The position numbers and the translations under genes were made by a program. A stretch of DNA of 64,000 bases from Chrysaora quinquecirrha (lineage: Eukaryota > Cnidaria > Scyphozoa > Semaeostomeae > Pelagiidae), in contig JACTAT010000010.1 of NCBI GenBank assembly GCA_014526335.1, positions 4,318,913-4,382,912 of the forward strand, given 5' to 3'. This document shows positions 48,701 through 62,300 of this stretch, one piece after another. Below the pieces are notes generated by a model. It had not been told where the DNA came from and did not search any database. It worked only from the letters and a program-made list of their open reading frames with translations. Each line of letters starts with the position of its first letter. Positions within the stretch are counted from its first letter, which is position 1.

Positions 48701-51700
48701 AAGACCTTATCTAACCCCTGAAGTCAATTCAGGGGGTAAATGGTACTATTAGACAACTATTTTTGAAGAAAAAGGCGCTTTTCAAAAACCCTGATTTTGG
48801 CAGATTTTTGGCCATTTAGTAAGGCTATAGACTTGCCTATTTTGCGATTTTTTCGGAGAAATTTTTTCTCCTAAAACCCACTTATTCTGGTCGAAAAAGA
48901 CCTTATTTACCCCCTGAAGACAATTCAGGGGGTGCTTGGTATTATTGGGCGACTTTTTTTGAAGAAAAAGTCTGGCCATTTAGTAAGGCTATAGACTTGC
49001 CTTTTTTCCGATTTTTTGGGAGAAATTTTTTCTCCTAAAACCCAATTATTCTGCTCAAAAAAGACCTTATCTAACCCCTGAAGTCAATTCAGGGGGTAAA
49101 TGGTACTATTAGACAACTATTTTTGAAGAAAAAGGCGCTTTTCAAAAACCCTGATTTTTGCAGATTTTTGGCCATTTAGTAAGGCTATAGACTTGCCTAT
49201 TTTGCGATTTTTTCGGAGAAATTTTTTCTCCTAAAACCCACTTATTCTGGTCGAAAAAGACCTTATTTACCCCCTGAAGACAATTCAGGGGGTGCTTGGT
49301 ATTATTGGGCACTTTTTTTTGAAGAAAAAGTCTGGCCATTTAGTATGGCTATAGACTTGCCTTTTTTCCGATTTTTTGGGAGAAATTTTTTCTCCTAAAA
49401 CCCAATTATTCTGGTCAAAAAAGACCTTATTTACCCCCTGAAGACAATTCAGGGGGTATTTGGTACTATTAGAAAACTACTTTTGAAGAAAAAGGCGTTT
49501 TTCAAAAACCATGATTTTGGCCGATTTTTGGCCATTTACTAAGGCTATAGACTTGCCTTTTTTCCGATTTTTTGGGAGAAATTTTTTCTCCTAAAACCCA
49601 CTTATTCTGGTCGAAAAAGACCTTATTTACCCGCTGAAGACAATTCAGGGGGTATTTGGTATTATTGGGCAACTTTTTTTGAAGAAAAAGGCGTTTTTCA
49701 AAGATCCTGATTTTGGTCGATTTTTGGCCATTTAGTAAGGCTATAGACTTGCCTTTTTTACGATTTTTTGGGAGAAATTTTTTCTCCTAAAACCCACTTA
49801 TTCTGGTCAAAAAAGACCTTATTTACCCCCAGAAGACAATTCAGGGGGTATTTGGTATTATTGGACAACTTTTTTTGAAGAAAAAGTCTGGCCAGTTAGT
49901 AAGGCTATAGACTTGCCTTTTTTCCGATTTTTTGGGAGAAATTTTTTCTCCTAAAACCCAATTATTCTGCTCAAAAAAGACCTTATCTAACCCCTGAAGT
50001 CAATTCAGGGGGTAAATGGTACTATTAGACAACTATTTTTGAAGAAAAAGGCGCTTTTCAAAAACCCTGATTTTGGCCGATTTTTGGCCATTTAGTAAGG
50101 CTATAGACTTGCCTATTATGCGATTTTTTCGGAGAAATTTTTTCTCCTAAAACCCACTTATTCTGGTCGAAAAGACCTTATTTGCCCCGTGGAGACAATT
50201 TAGGGGGTATTTGGTACTATTAGACAACTATTTTTGAAGAAAAAGGCGTTTTTCAAAAACCCTGATTTGGCCGATTTTTGGCCATTTAGTAAGGCTATAG
50301 ACTTGCCTTTTTACCATTTTTGGGAGAAATTTTTCGCCTAAAACCCACTTATTCTGGTCGAAAAGACCTTATTTACCCCTGAAGACAATTCAGGGGTATT
50401 TGGTACTATTAGACAACTATTTTTGACGAAAAGGCTTTTCAAAACCCTGATTTTGGCAGATTTTTGGCCATTTAGTAAGGCTATAGACTTGCCTTTTTTC
50501 CGATTTTTTGGGAGAAATTTTTTCTCCTAAAACCCACTTATTCTGGTCGAAAAAGACCTTATTTACCCGCTGAAGACAATTCAGGGGGTATTTGGTATTA
50601 TTGGGCAACTTTTTTTGAAGAAAAGGGCGTTTTTCAAAGAACCTGATTTTGGTCGATTTTTGGCCATTTAGTAAGGCTATAGACTTGCCTTTTTGCGATT
50701 TATTGGGAGAAACTTTTTCTCCTAAAACCCACTTATTCTGGTCCAAAAAGACCTTATTTACCCCCTGAAGACAATTCAGGGGGTATTTGGTATTATTAGA
50801 CAACTATTTTTGAAGAAAAAGGCTTTTTTGAAAAACCCTGATTTTGGCCAGTTTTTTGGCCATTTAGTAAGGCTATAGACTTGCCTTTTTTGCGATTTTT
50901 TGGGAGAAATTTTTTCTCCTAAAACCCACTTATTCTGGTCGAAAAATACCTTATTTACCCCTTGAAGACAATTCAGGGGGTATTTGGTACTATTAGACAA
51001 CTATTTTTGACGAAAAAGGCGTTTTTCAAAAACCCTGACTTTTGCCGATTTTTGGCCATTTAGTAAGGCTATAGACTTGCCTTTTTTGCGATTTTTTGGG
51101 AGAAATTTTTTCGCCTAAAATCCACTTATTCTGGTCGAAAAAGACCTTAGTTACCCCCTGAAGACAATTCAGGGGGTATTTGGTATTATTGGACAACTTT
51201 TTTTGAAGAAAAAGTCGTTTTTCTAAAACCCTGATTTTGGCCGATTTTTGGCCATTTAGTAAGGCTATAGACTTGCCTCTTTTGCGATTTTTTGGGGCAA
51301 ACTTTTTCTCCCAAAACCCACTTATTCCGGTCGACAAAGACCTTATTTACCCCCTGAAGACAATTCAGGGGGTGCTTGGTATTAATGGGCACTTTTTTTT
51401 GAAGAAAAAGTCTTTTTTCTAAAACCCTGATTTTGGCCGATTTTTGGCCATTTAGTAAGGCTATAGACTTGCCTTTTTTACGATTTTTTGGGAGAAATTT
51501 TTTCTCCTAAAACCCACTTATTCTGGTCGAAAAGGACCTTATTTGCCCCCTGGAGACAATTTAGGGGGTATTTGGTACTATTAGACAACTAATTTTGAAG
51601 AAAAAAGCGTTTTTCAAAAACCCTGATTTTGGCCGATTTATGGCCATTTAATAAGGCTATAGACTTGCCTTTTTTGTGATTTTTTGGGAGAAATTTTGTC

Positions 51701-53893
51701 TCCAAAAACCCACTTATTCTGGTCGAAAAAGACCTTATTTGCCCCGTGGAGACAATTTAGGGGGTATTTGGTACTATTAGACAACTATTTTTGAAGAAAA
51801 AGGCGTTTTTCAAAAACCCTGATTTGGCCGATTTTTGGCCATTTAGTAAGGCTATAGACTTGCCTTTTTTACCATTTTTTGGGAGAAATTTTTTCTCCTA
51901 AAACCCACTTATTCTGGTCGAAAAAGACCTTATTTACCCAATGAAGACAATTCAGGGGGTAATTGGTACTATTAGACAACTATTTTTGACGAAAAAGGCG
52001 TTTTTCAAAAACCCTGATTTTGGCAGATTTTTGGCCATTTAGTAAGGCTATAGACTTGCCTTTTTTCCGATTTTTTGGGAGAAATTTTTTCTCCTAAAAC
52101 CCACTTATTCTGGTCGAAAAAGACCTTATTTACCCGCTGAAGACAATTCAGGGAGTATTTGGTATTATTGGGCAACTTTTTTTGAAGAAAAGGGCGTTTT
52201 TCAAAGAACCTGATTTTGGTCGATTTTTGGCCATTTAGTAAGGCTATAGACTTGCCCTTTTTGCGATTTTTTGGGAGAATTTTTTTCTCCTAAAACCCAC
52301 TTATTCTGGTCGAAAAAGACCTTATTTGCCACCTGGAGACAATTCAGGGGGTATTTGGCACTATTAGACAACTATTTTTGAAGAAAAAGGCGTTTTTCAA
52401 AAACCCTGATTTTGGCCGATTTTAGGCCATTTAGTAAGGCTATAGACTTGCCTTTTTTGCGATTTTTTGGGAGGAATTTTTTCTCCTAAAACCCACTTAT
52501 TCTCGTCGAAAAAGACCTTATTTGCCCCCTGGAGACAATTCAGGGGGTATTTGGTACTATTAGACAACTATTTTTGAAGAAAAAGTCGTTTTTCTAAAAC
52601 CCTGATTTTGGCCGATCTTTGGCCATTTAGTAAGGCTATAGACTTGCCTTTTTTACGATTTTTTGGGAGAAATTTTTTCTCCTAAAACCCACTTATTCTG
52701 GTCAAAAAGACCTTATCTACCCCTGAAGACAATTCAGGGGTATTTGGTACTATTAGACAACTATTTTTGAAGAAAAAAGCGTTTTTCAAAAACCCTGATT
52801 TTGGCCGATTTATGGCCATTTAATAAGGCTATAGACTTGCCTTTTTTGTGATTTTTTGGGAGAAATTTTGTCTCCTAAAACCCACTTATTCTGGTCGAAA
52901 AGACCTTATTTGCCCCGTGGAGACAATTTAGGGGGTATTTGGTACTATTAGACAACTATTTTTGAAGAAAAAGGCGTTTTTCAAAAACCCTGATTTGGCC
53001 GATTTTTGGCCATTTAGTAAGGCTATACACTTGCCTTTTTTACCATTTTTTGGGAGAAATTTTTTCTCCTAAAACCCACTTATTCTGGTCGAAAAAGACC
53101 TTATTTACCCCATGAAGACAATTCAGGGGGTATTTGGTACTATTAGACAACTATTTTTGACGAAAAAGGCTTTTTCAAAAACCCTGATTTTGGCAGATTT
53201 TTGGCCATTTAGTAAGGCTATAGACTTGCCTTTTTGCGATTTTTGGGAGAAATTTTTTCTCCTAAAACCCACTTATTCTGGTCGAAAAAGACCTTATTTA
53301 CCCGCTGAAGACAATTCAGGGGTATTTGGTATTATTAGGCAACTTTTTTGAAGAAAAGGCGTTTTTCAAAAACCCTGATTTTGGCAGATTTTTGGCCATT
53401 TAGTAAGGCTATAGACTTGCCTTTTTGCAATTTTTGGGAGAAATTTTTCTCCTAAAACCCACTTATTCTGGTCGAAAAGACCTTATTTACCCCTGAAGAC
53501 AATTCAGGGGTATTTGGTATTATTGGGCAACTTTTTTGAAGAAAAGGCGTTTTTGAAAAACCCTGATTTTGGCCGATTTTTGGCCATTTAGTAAGGCTAT
53601 AGACTTGCCTTTTTGCGATTTTTGGGAGAATTTTTTCTCCTAAAACCCACTTATTCTGGTCGAAAAGACCTTATTTGCCCCCTGGAGACAATTCAGGGGT
53701 ATTTGGCACTATTAGACAACTATTTTGAAGAAAAGGCGTTTTTCAAAAACCCTGATTTTGGCCGATTTTTGGCCATTTAGTAAGGCTATAGACTTGCCTT
53801 TTTGCGATTTTTGGGAGAAATTTTTCTCCTAAAACCCACTTATTCTGGTCGAAAAGACCTTATTTACCCCCTGAAGACAATTCAGGGGTATTT

Positions 53894-53896
<3 letters not shown>
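45712..53896. repeat. 195-bp satellite array, part 1 (about 42 monomers)
   Basis: Head-to-tail monomers, recognised by ggctatagacttgcc at 45763 (ctatagac), 45958, 46151, 46347 and onward; spacings are 193-196. Each monomer has the order gcgtttttcaaaaaccctga, ggccgatttttggcc, ctatagacttgcc, gggagaaattttttctcc, acccacttattctggtcg, gacaattcaggggg, ttagacaactatttttgaag. Shortened monomers (~165 bp) lacking the gcgtttttcaaaa...gattt part occur near 46877, 48607, 48967, 49327 and 49887. Monomers differ by a few percent to ~10% by eye. Minus-strand ORFs of about 65 codons are monomer read-through and are not genes. Confidence 0.97.
48600..49330. repeat. 360-bp higher-order dimer in the satellite
   Basis: A short (~165) plus full (~195) monomer pair is repeated nearly identically with an offset of exactly 360 bases, carrying shared private variants (ctgctcaaaaaagacc, ctaacccctgaagtcaattc, cggagaaa). 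A larger block from 48003 repeats at 49471 (offset 1468), marked by agaaaactacttttgaag. Confidence 0.85.
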
Positions 53897-53931
<35 letters not shown>

Positions 53932-56396
53932 TGGAAATTTTTAAAATTATTTGGCAAAAACCAGGAAAAAGGGTTTTTTCCCTTTTTGGGAAATTTTTTT
54001 TAAAAACTTTTCCCCGAGGGATTTTTCCCCTAAAATTATTTTGTTTTAAAACCTTTTTAAAAAGTTTTCAAAATTTTTTGAAAATTTTTAAAAGGCTTAA
54101 TTTTTTGGTTTTTGAAATTTTTTGGAAAAACCCTTTTTCCCGAGGGAAATTTTTCCCTAAAATTTATTCTTTTGAAAATTTTTAAAAATTTTTAAAATTA
54201 TTTGGCCCTTTTTTTGCCCGAAAAAGGGTTTTGCATTTTGGGAAATTTTTAAAAAACCCTTTTGGTTTTGGGGTTTTTCCCCAAAATTATTTGGTTTTAA
54301 AATTTTTGGAAAATTTTTTAAAACCCTATTTTTGGGAAAAGCCTTTTTAAACCCTTGAGTTGGCTATTTTAGATAACTATTTAAAAAGGCTTTTCAGTTT
54401 TGGGATTTTAACCATTTATAGGTAAAGCCTTTTTGCTGGAGAAATTTTCAAGGTATTTTATAGTCAAATTGAAGCGCTTAGAAACGGATTTGGATTTTTG
54501 ACAACATTTTAAGAAACCTTTTCGATCTTTTTGGGATTTTCCAAAACCATTTTGCTTTTGCTATTTCCCTGAGAAATTTTTGGGTAAGATATATTAGCAA
54601 CTATTATTAAAGGGTTTCAATGATTTGGATTTTAAAATTTTAAAACTATATTTGCCTTTTTTGCTTTTGTAAACTTTTGTTGGGATTTTTCTGAAATTCT
54701 GGTAGAACATTCTGAAAAATTTAAAAATATTTTGAAGAATTGTTTAAAACGCTTGTTGTTTTGCCATTTTTCCAAGACTTTGCTCATTTTGGGAAATTTT
54801 TTAGACAATTATTTTAAACATTACTAAAGATTTTGTTAATTTGAACAATATTAGCCATGTTTTGCTGAAAGTATTAAACTTTTTGAAATTTTGGCAATTT
54901 TAAGCCATATGTGAATGACGGCAATTTACCTAGAAGAAATTCTGGGTTTACTAAAATTTGTTAGCACAAACTTTATGACATAGTGTAACTTATTATAATT
55001 TAGAAAACTATTAAAGTACTTTTGAATAGGTTATTAGTAAGAACGGTTCTTCATTTTAAAAGATATCAAAACGCTTTTGAGATTCGAAAATGATTTGTCC
55101 TACTTCGAAAATTTAACTATGATATCTTTAGAACGATCAATGATGGTACTATTTTAACGCTTATTTAGTTGTAAAGAATTTTTAGGAAGCTACTTGCCAT
55201 TTGGTATATCGAAATGACTACAAGAGGGCCTTTTCGTCTTGATTCTTCCAAACCTACAGGAATAATTCTTTCATTGTGAAGCAATTTTTCTAAACCATTA
55301 TGGTGAAAACCTTTAACCTTAGATTCGGTATTTTGATTGCTTAGGGATTCCATTACAAACTGGGTTCGACAACCGATTTTACCTGAGAATCCGTTTCAGC
55401 TTTTGAAATTTTACTTACAAAGCTGTTGTAAAGACTTTTGACCTTTGCAATTTCAGCTATCGATTGCAAGTTTTGACTCGTAAAATTTTCTTAAATACTA
55501 TTTGCAAATTAGGGATAATTAGCTATCTTTGGACTATTAACTAGATCGTTCGTAAATTGATTGATCCTTGTTTGCCATGCTAAATTGATAGCGATTTCAT
55601 TGAGAATTGTCTCCAAACGCCATCTTACTGTAAACAAACTATTACCCTGAAGAATCGACATATTTCCAGCAGGTACCTTTAAGACCTTTAAGCATTTAGA
55701 AAGATTTTCAAAATCTGATTTGAAGACTCCTTATTATTTCATGGAAAATGTAATACGGCATCGCATTAATTTAAGCCTAGTTGGTTAAACTGCTTCAATT
55801 CATGGATGATATATAAGGATAATAGCCAAAATTTTGGACATTAAGTACGAAATCATACTTGCTATCATAAGGAATACTATGCTTTATAATGACTTGCTTA
55901 GTTAATATAAGTGTACTAAGAAATAATTTCTATTATCATCTTTCAATTCGAAATAGTAGAATTTACATATTCTATTCAACATATTAATGACCGAGAAGAG
56001 TTTCTAACTATAGTCATATCAAGTAGATCTATCAGGCGGACTTTTAAATTGTTATAAATTGAATAACTAGTTGTTCATAGATATGATATAAATCGACTTA
56101 TATCTAGTATCATGCTACAGGAGTTATATTGCTTAAGCATTACGCTATCGTTTAATAGAACAATATTCTGAGAGCTTTTGATCTCCAAGAATCTAAACTT
56201 ACGAACATATACTGTGCCTATACTTCAAGACTTGGTACGTTAGTACATGGAAGTATTCGATCTTAGAACTGCGGAGAAGTCTTCATGCTAACGAAATTGT
56301 GGAGGACAGTATTGGGTACTAGAGTACTGAGCGATACGAAGACTCGGTACTAATACTAGGGGTTTTAAGAAACTCGAATAACGAATTTTCACACAA
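53897..56396. other. Anomalous 2.5-kb interruption of the satellite
   Basis: Begins with 31 consecutive A residues (53897-53927) directly after tttggt of a monomer. From 53928 to about 54360 nearly every base is in a homopolymer run. From 54360 decayed satellite words appear about every 200 bases: agataactatttaaaaaggc at 54374, atattagcaactattattaa near 54590, tttagacaattattttaaac near 54808. After about 55100 the sequence looks random. The satellite resumes abruptly at 56397 with aatcctgaagacaattcagg. No gene is supported; the 62-codon ORF at 55165-55353 has no features. Confidence 0.8.
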
Positions 56397-59300
56397 TCCT
56401 GAAGACAATTCAGGGGTATTTAGTACTATTAGACAACTATTTTTGAAGAAAAAGGCGCTTTTCAAAAACCCTGATTTTGGCCGATTTTTGGCCATTTAAT
56501 AAGGCTATAGACTTGCCTTTTTTGCAATTTTTTCGGAGAAATTTTTTCTCCTAAAACCCACTTATTCTGGTCGAAAAAGACCTTATTTATCCCCTGAAGA
56601 CAATTCAGGGGGTAATTGGTATTATTAGACAACTATTATTGAAGAAAAAGGCTTTTTGAAAAACCCTGATTTTTGCCGATTTTTGGCCATTTAGTAAGGC
56701 TGTAGACTTGCCTTTTTTGCGATTTTTTGGGAGAAATTTTTTCTCCTAAAACCCACTTATTCTGGTCGAAAAAGACCTTATTTGCCACCTGGAGACAATT
56801 CAGGGGGTATTTGGCACTATTAGACAACTATTTTTGAAGAAAAAGTCGTTTTTCTAAAACCCTGATTTTGGCCGATCTTTGGCCATTTAGTAAGGCTATA
56901 GACTTGCCTTTTTTACGATTTTTTGGGAGAAATTTTTTCTCCTAAAACCCAATTATTCCGCTCAAAAAAGACCTTATCTACCCCCTGAAGACAATTCAGG
57001 GGGTATTTAGTACTATTAGACAACTATTTTTGAAGAAAAAGGCGCTTTTCAAAAACCCTGATTTTGGCCGATTTTTGGCCATTTAATAAGGCTATAGACT
57101 TGCCTTTTTTGCAATTTTTTCGGAGAAATTTTTTCTCCTAAAAGCCACTTATTCTGGTCGAAAAAGACCTTATTTATCCCCTGAAGACAATTCAGGGGGT
57201 AATTGGTATTATTAGACAACTATTATTGAAGAAAAAGGCTTTTTGAAAAACCCTGATTTTTGCCGATTTTTGGCCATTTAGTAAGGCTGTAGACTTGCCT
57301 TTTTTGCGATTTTTTGGGAGAAATTTTTTCTCCTAAAACCCACTTATTCTGGTCGAAAAAGACCTTATTTGCCCCCTGGAGACAATTTAGGGGGTATTTG
57401 GTACTATTAGACAACTAATTTTGAAGAAAAAGGCGTTTTTCAAAAACCCTGATTTTGGCAGATTTTTGGCCATTTAGTAAGGCTATAATAAACTTGCCTT
57501 TTTTCCGATTTTTTGGGAGAAATTTTTTCTCCTAAAACCCACTTATTCTGGTCGAAAAAGACCTTATTTGCCACCTGGAGACAATTCAGGGGGTATTTGG
57601 TACTATTAGACAACTATTTTTGAAGAAAAAGGCGTTTTTCAAAAACCCTGATTTTGGCCGATTTTTTGCCATTTAGTAAAGCTATAGACTTGCCTTTTTT
57701 GCGATTTTTTGGGAGAAATTTTTTCTCCTAAAACCCACTTATTCTGGTCGAAAAAGACCTTATTTGCCCCCTGGAGACAATTTAGGGGGTATTTGGTACT
57801 ATTAGACAACTAATTTTGAAGAAAAAGGCGTTTTTCAAAAACCCTGATTTTGGCCGATTTTTGGCCATTTAGTAAGGCTATAGACTTGCCTTTTTTACCA
57901 TTTTTTGGGAGAAATTTTTTCTCCTAAAACCCACTTATTCTGGTCGAAAAAGACCTTATTTACCCCATGAAGACAATTCAGGGGGTATTTGGTACTATTA
58001 GACAACTATTTTTGAAGAAAAAGGCGCTTTTCAAAAACCCTGATTTTGGCCAATTTTCGGCCATTTAGTAAGGTTATAGACTTGCCTTTTTGCGATTTTA
58101 TGGAGAATTTTTTCTGCTAAAACCCACTTATTCTGGACGAAAAAGACCTTTTTTGCCCCCTGGAGACAATTCAGGGGGTATTTGGTACTATTAGATAACT
58201 ATTTTTGAAGAAAAAGGCGCTTTTCAAAAACCCTGATTTTGGCCGATTTTTGGCCATTTAATAAGGCTATAGACTTGCCTTTTTTGCAATTTTTTCGGAG
58301 AAATTTTTGCTCCTAAAACCCACTTATTCTGGTCGAAAAAGACCTTATTTACCCCCTGAAGACAATTCAGGGGGTATTTGGTATTATTAGACAACTATTT
58401 TTGAAGAAAAAGGCTTTTTGAAAAACCCTGATTTTGCCGATTTTTGGCCATTTAGTAAGGCTATAGACTTGCCTTTTTGCGATTTTTGGGAGAAATTTTT
58501 CTCCTAAAACCCACTTATTCTGGTCGAAAAGACCTTATTTGCCCCCTGGAGACAATTTAGGGGTATTTGGTACTATTAGACAACTAATTTTGAAGAAAAG
58601 GCGTTTTTCAAAACCCTGATTTTGGCCGATTTTTGGCCATTTAGTAAGGCTATAGACTTGCCTTTTTACCATTTTTGGGAGAAATTTTTTCTCCTAAAAC
58701 CCACTTATTCTGGTCGAAAAAGACCTTATTTACCCCATGAAGACAATTCAGGGGGTATTTGGTACTATTAGACAACTATTTTTGAAGAAAAAGGCGCTTT
58801 TCAAAAACCCTGATTTTGGCCAATTTTCGGCCATTTAGTAAGGTTATAGACTTGCCTTTTTTGCGATTTTTATGGAGAATTTTTTTCTGCTAAAACCCAT
58901 TTATTCTGGACGAAAAAGACCTTTTTTGCCCCCTGGAGACAATTCAGGGGGTATTTGGTACTATTAGATAACTATTTTTGAAGAAAAAGGCGTTTTTCAG
59001 AAGCCCTGATTTTGGCCGATTTTTTGCCATTTAGTAAGGCTATAGACTTGCCTTTTTTGCGATTTTTTGGGAGAAATTTTTTCTCCTAAAACCCTCTTAT
59101 TCTGGTCGAAAAAGACCTTATTTACCCCTTGAAGACAATTCAGGGGGTATTTGGTACTATTAGATAACTATTTTTGAAGAAAAAGGCGTTTTTCAAAAAC
59201 CCTGATTTTGGCCGATTTTTGGCCATTTAGTAAGGCTATAGACTTGCCTTTTTTACGATTTTTTGGGAGAAATTTTTTCTCCTAAAACCCACTTATTCTG

Positions 59301-62300
59301 GTCGAAAAAGACCTTATTTGCCCCCTGGAGACAATTTAGGGGGTATTTGGTATTATTGGGCAACTTTTTTTGAAGAAAATGGCGTTTTTCAAAAACCCTG
59401 ATTTTGGCCGATTTTTTGCCATTTAGTAAGGCTATAGACTTGCCTTTTTTACCATTTTTTGGGAGAAATGTTTTCTCCTAAAGCCCACTTATTCTGGTCG
59501 AAAAAGACCTTATTTACCCGCTGAAGACAATTCAGGGGGTATTTGGTATTATTGGGCACTTTTTTTTGAAGAAAAGGGCGTTTTTCAAAGAACCTGATTT
59601 TGGTCGATTTTTGGCCATTTAGTAAGGCTATAGACTTGCCTTTTTGCGATTTTTTGGGAGAAACTTTTTCTCCTAAAACCCACTTATTCTGGTCGAAAAA
59701 GACCTTATTTACCCCTGAAGACAATTCAGGGGGTATTTGGTATTATTGGGCAGCTTTTTTTTGAAGAAAAGGGCGTTTTGAAAACCCTGATTTTGGCCGA
59801 TTTTTGCCATTTTGTAAGGCTATAGACTTGCCTTTTTTTGCGATTTTTGGGAGAATTTTTTCTCCTAAAACCCACTTATTCTGGTCGAAAAAGACCTTAT
59901 TTGCCACCTGAGACAATTCAGGGGTATTTGGCAATTATTAGACAACTATTTTTGAAGAAAAGTCGTTTTTCTAAAACCCTGATTTTGGCCGATCTTTGGC
60001 CATTTAGTAAGGCTATAGACTTGCCTTTTTTACGATTTTTGGGAGAAATTTTTCTCCTGAAACCCAATTATTCCGCTCAAAAGATTTTATCTACCCCTGA
60101 AGACAATTCAGGGGTATTTGGTACTATTAGACAACTATTTTTGAAGAAAAAGGCGCTTTTCAAAACCCTGATTTTGGCCGATTTTGGCCATTTAATAAGG
60201 CTATAGACTTGCCTTTTTGCAATTTTTCGGAGAAATTTTTGCTCCTAAAACCAACTTATTCTGGTCGAAAAGACCTTATTTACCCCCTGAAGACAATTCA
60301 GGGGTATTTGGTATTATTAGACAACTATTTTGAAGAAAAGGCTTTTTGAAAAACCCTGATTTTTGCCGATTTTTGGCCATTTAGTAAGGCTATAGACTTG
60401 CCTTTTTTGCGATTTTTTGGGAGAAATTTTTTCTCCTAAAACCCACTTATTCTGGTCGAAAAAGACCTTATTTGCCCCCTGGAGACAATTTAGGGGGTAT
60501 TTGGTACTATTAGACAACTAATTTTGAAGAAAAAGGCGTTTTTCAAAACCCTGATTTTGGCCGATTTTGGCCATTTAGTAAGGCTATAGACTTGCCTTTT
60601 TACCATTTTTGGGAGAAATTTTTCTCCTAAAACCCACTTATTCTGGTCGAAAAGACCTTATTTACCCCATGAAGACAATTCAGGGGTATTTGGTACTATT
60701 AGACAACTATTTTTGAAGAAAAAGGCGCTTTTCAAAACCCTGATTTTGGCCAATTTTCGGCCATTTAGTAAGGTTATAGACTTGCCTTTTTGCGATTTTT
60801 ATGGAGAATTTTTTTCTGCTAAAACCCACTTATTCTGGACGAAAAAGACCTTTTTTGCCCCTGGAGACAATTCAGGGGGTATTTGGTACTATTAGATAAC
60901 TATTTTTGAAGAAAAAGGCGTTTTTCAGAAGCCCTGATTTTGGCCGATTTTTTGCCATTTAGTAAGGCTATAGACTTGCCTTTTTTGCGATTTTTTGGGA
61001 GAAATTTTTTCTCCTAAAACCCTCTTATTCTGGTCGAAAAAGACCTTATTTACCCCTTGAAGACATTTCAGGGGGTATTTGGTACTATTAGATAACTATT
61101 TTTGAAGAAAAAGGCGTTTTTCAAAAACCCTGATTTTGGCCGATTTTTGGCCATTTAGTAAGGCTATAGACTTGCCTTTTTTACGATTTTTTGGGAGAAA
61201 TTTTTTCTCCTAAAACCCACTTATTCTGGTCGAAAAAGACCTTATTTGCCCCCTGGAGACAACTTAGGGGGTATTTGGTATTATTGGGCAACTTTTTTTG
61301 AAGAAAATGGCGTTTTTCAAAAACCCTGATTTTGGCCGATTTTTTGCCATTTAGTAAGGCTATAGACTTGCCTTTTTTACCATTTTTTGGGAGAAATGTT
61401 TTCTCCTAAAGCCCACTTATTCTGGTCGAAAAAGACCTTACTTACCCGCTGAAGACAATTCAGGGGGTATTTGGTATTATTGGGCAACTTTTTTTGAAGA
61501 AAAGGGCGTTTTTCAAAGAACCTGATTTTGGTCGATTTTTGGCCATTTAGTAAGGCTATAGACTTGCCTTTTTGCGATTTTTTGGGAGAAACTTTTTCTC
61601 CTAAAACCCACTTATTCTGGTCGAAAAAGACCTTATTTACCCCCTGAAGACAATTCAGGGGGTATTTGGTATTATTGGGCAGCTTTTTTTGAAGAAAAGG
61701 GCGTTTTTGAAAAACCCTGATTTTGGCCGATTTTTTGCCATTTTGTAAGGCTATAGACTTGCCTTTTTTGCGATTTTTTGGGAGAATTTTTTTCTCCTAA
61801 AACCCACTTATTCTGGTCGAAAAAGACCTTATTTGCCACCTGGAGACAATTCAGGGGGTATTTGGCACTATTAGACAACTATTTTTGAAGAAAAAGTCGT
61901 TTTTCTAAAACCCTGATTTTGGCCGATCTTTGGCCATTTAGTAAGGCTATAGACTTGCCTTTTTTACGATTTTTTGGGAGAAATTTTTTCTTCTAAAACC
62001 CAATTATTCCGCTCAAAAAAGACCTTATCTACCCCCTGAAGACAATTCAGGGGGTATTTGGTACTATTAGACAACTATTTTTGAAGAAAAAGGCGCTTTT
62101 CAAAAACCCTGATTTTGGCCGATTTTTGGCCATTTAATAAGGCTATAGACTTGCCTTTTTTGCAATTTTTTCGGAGAAATTTTTGCTCCTAAAACCAACT
62201 TATTCTGGTCGAAAAAGACCTTATTTACCCCCTGAAGACAATTCAGGGGGTATTTGGTATTATTAGACAACTATTTTTGAAGAAAAAGGCTTTTTTGAAA

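Noticed and set aside
53897..53927. Poly-A tail of a retrotransposon or processed gene
   Set aside because: No coding or SINE/LINE body adjoins the run. It directly follows a satellite monomer and is followed by homopolymer-dominated DNA, so it is more likely a technical or slippage feature.
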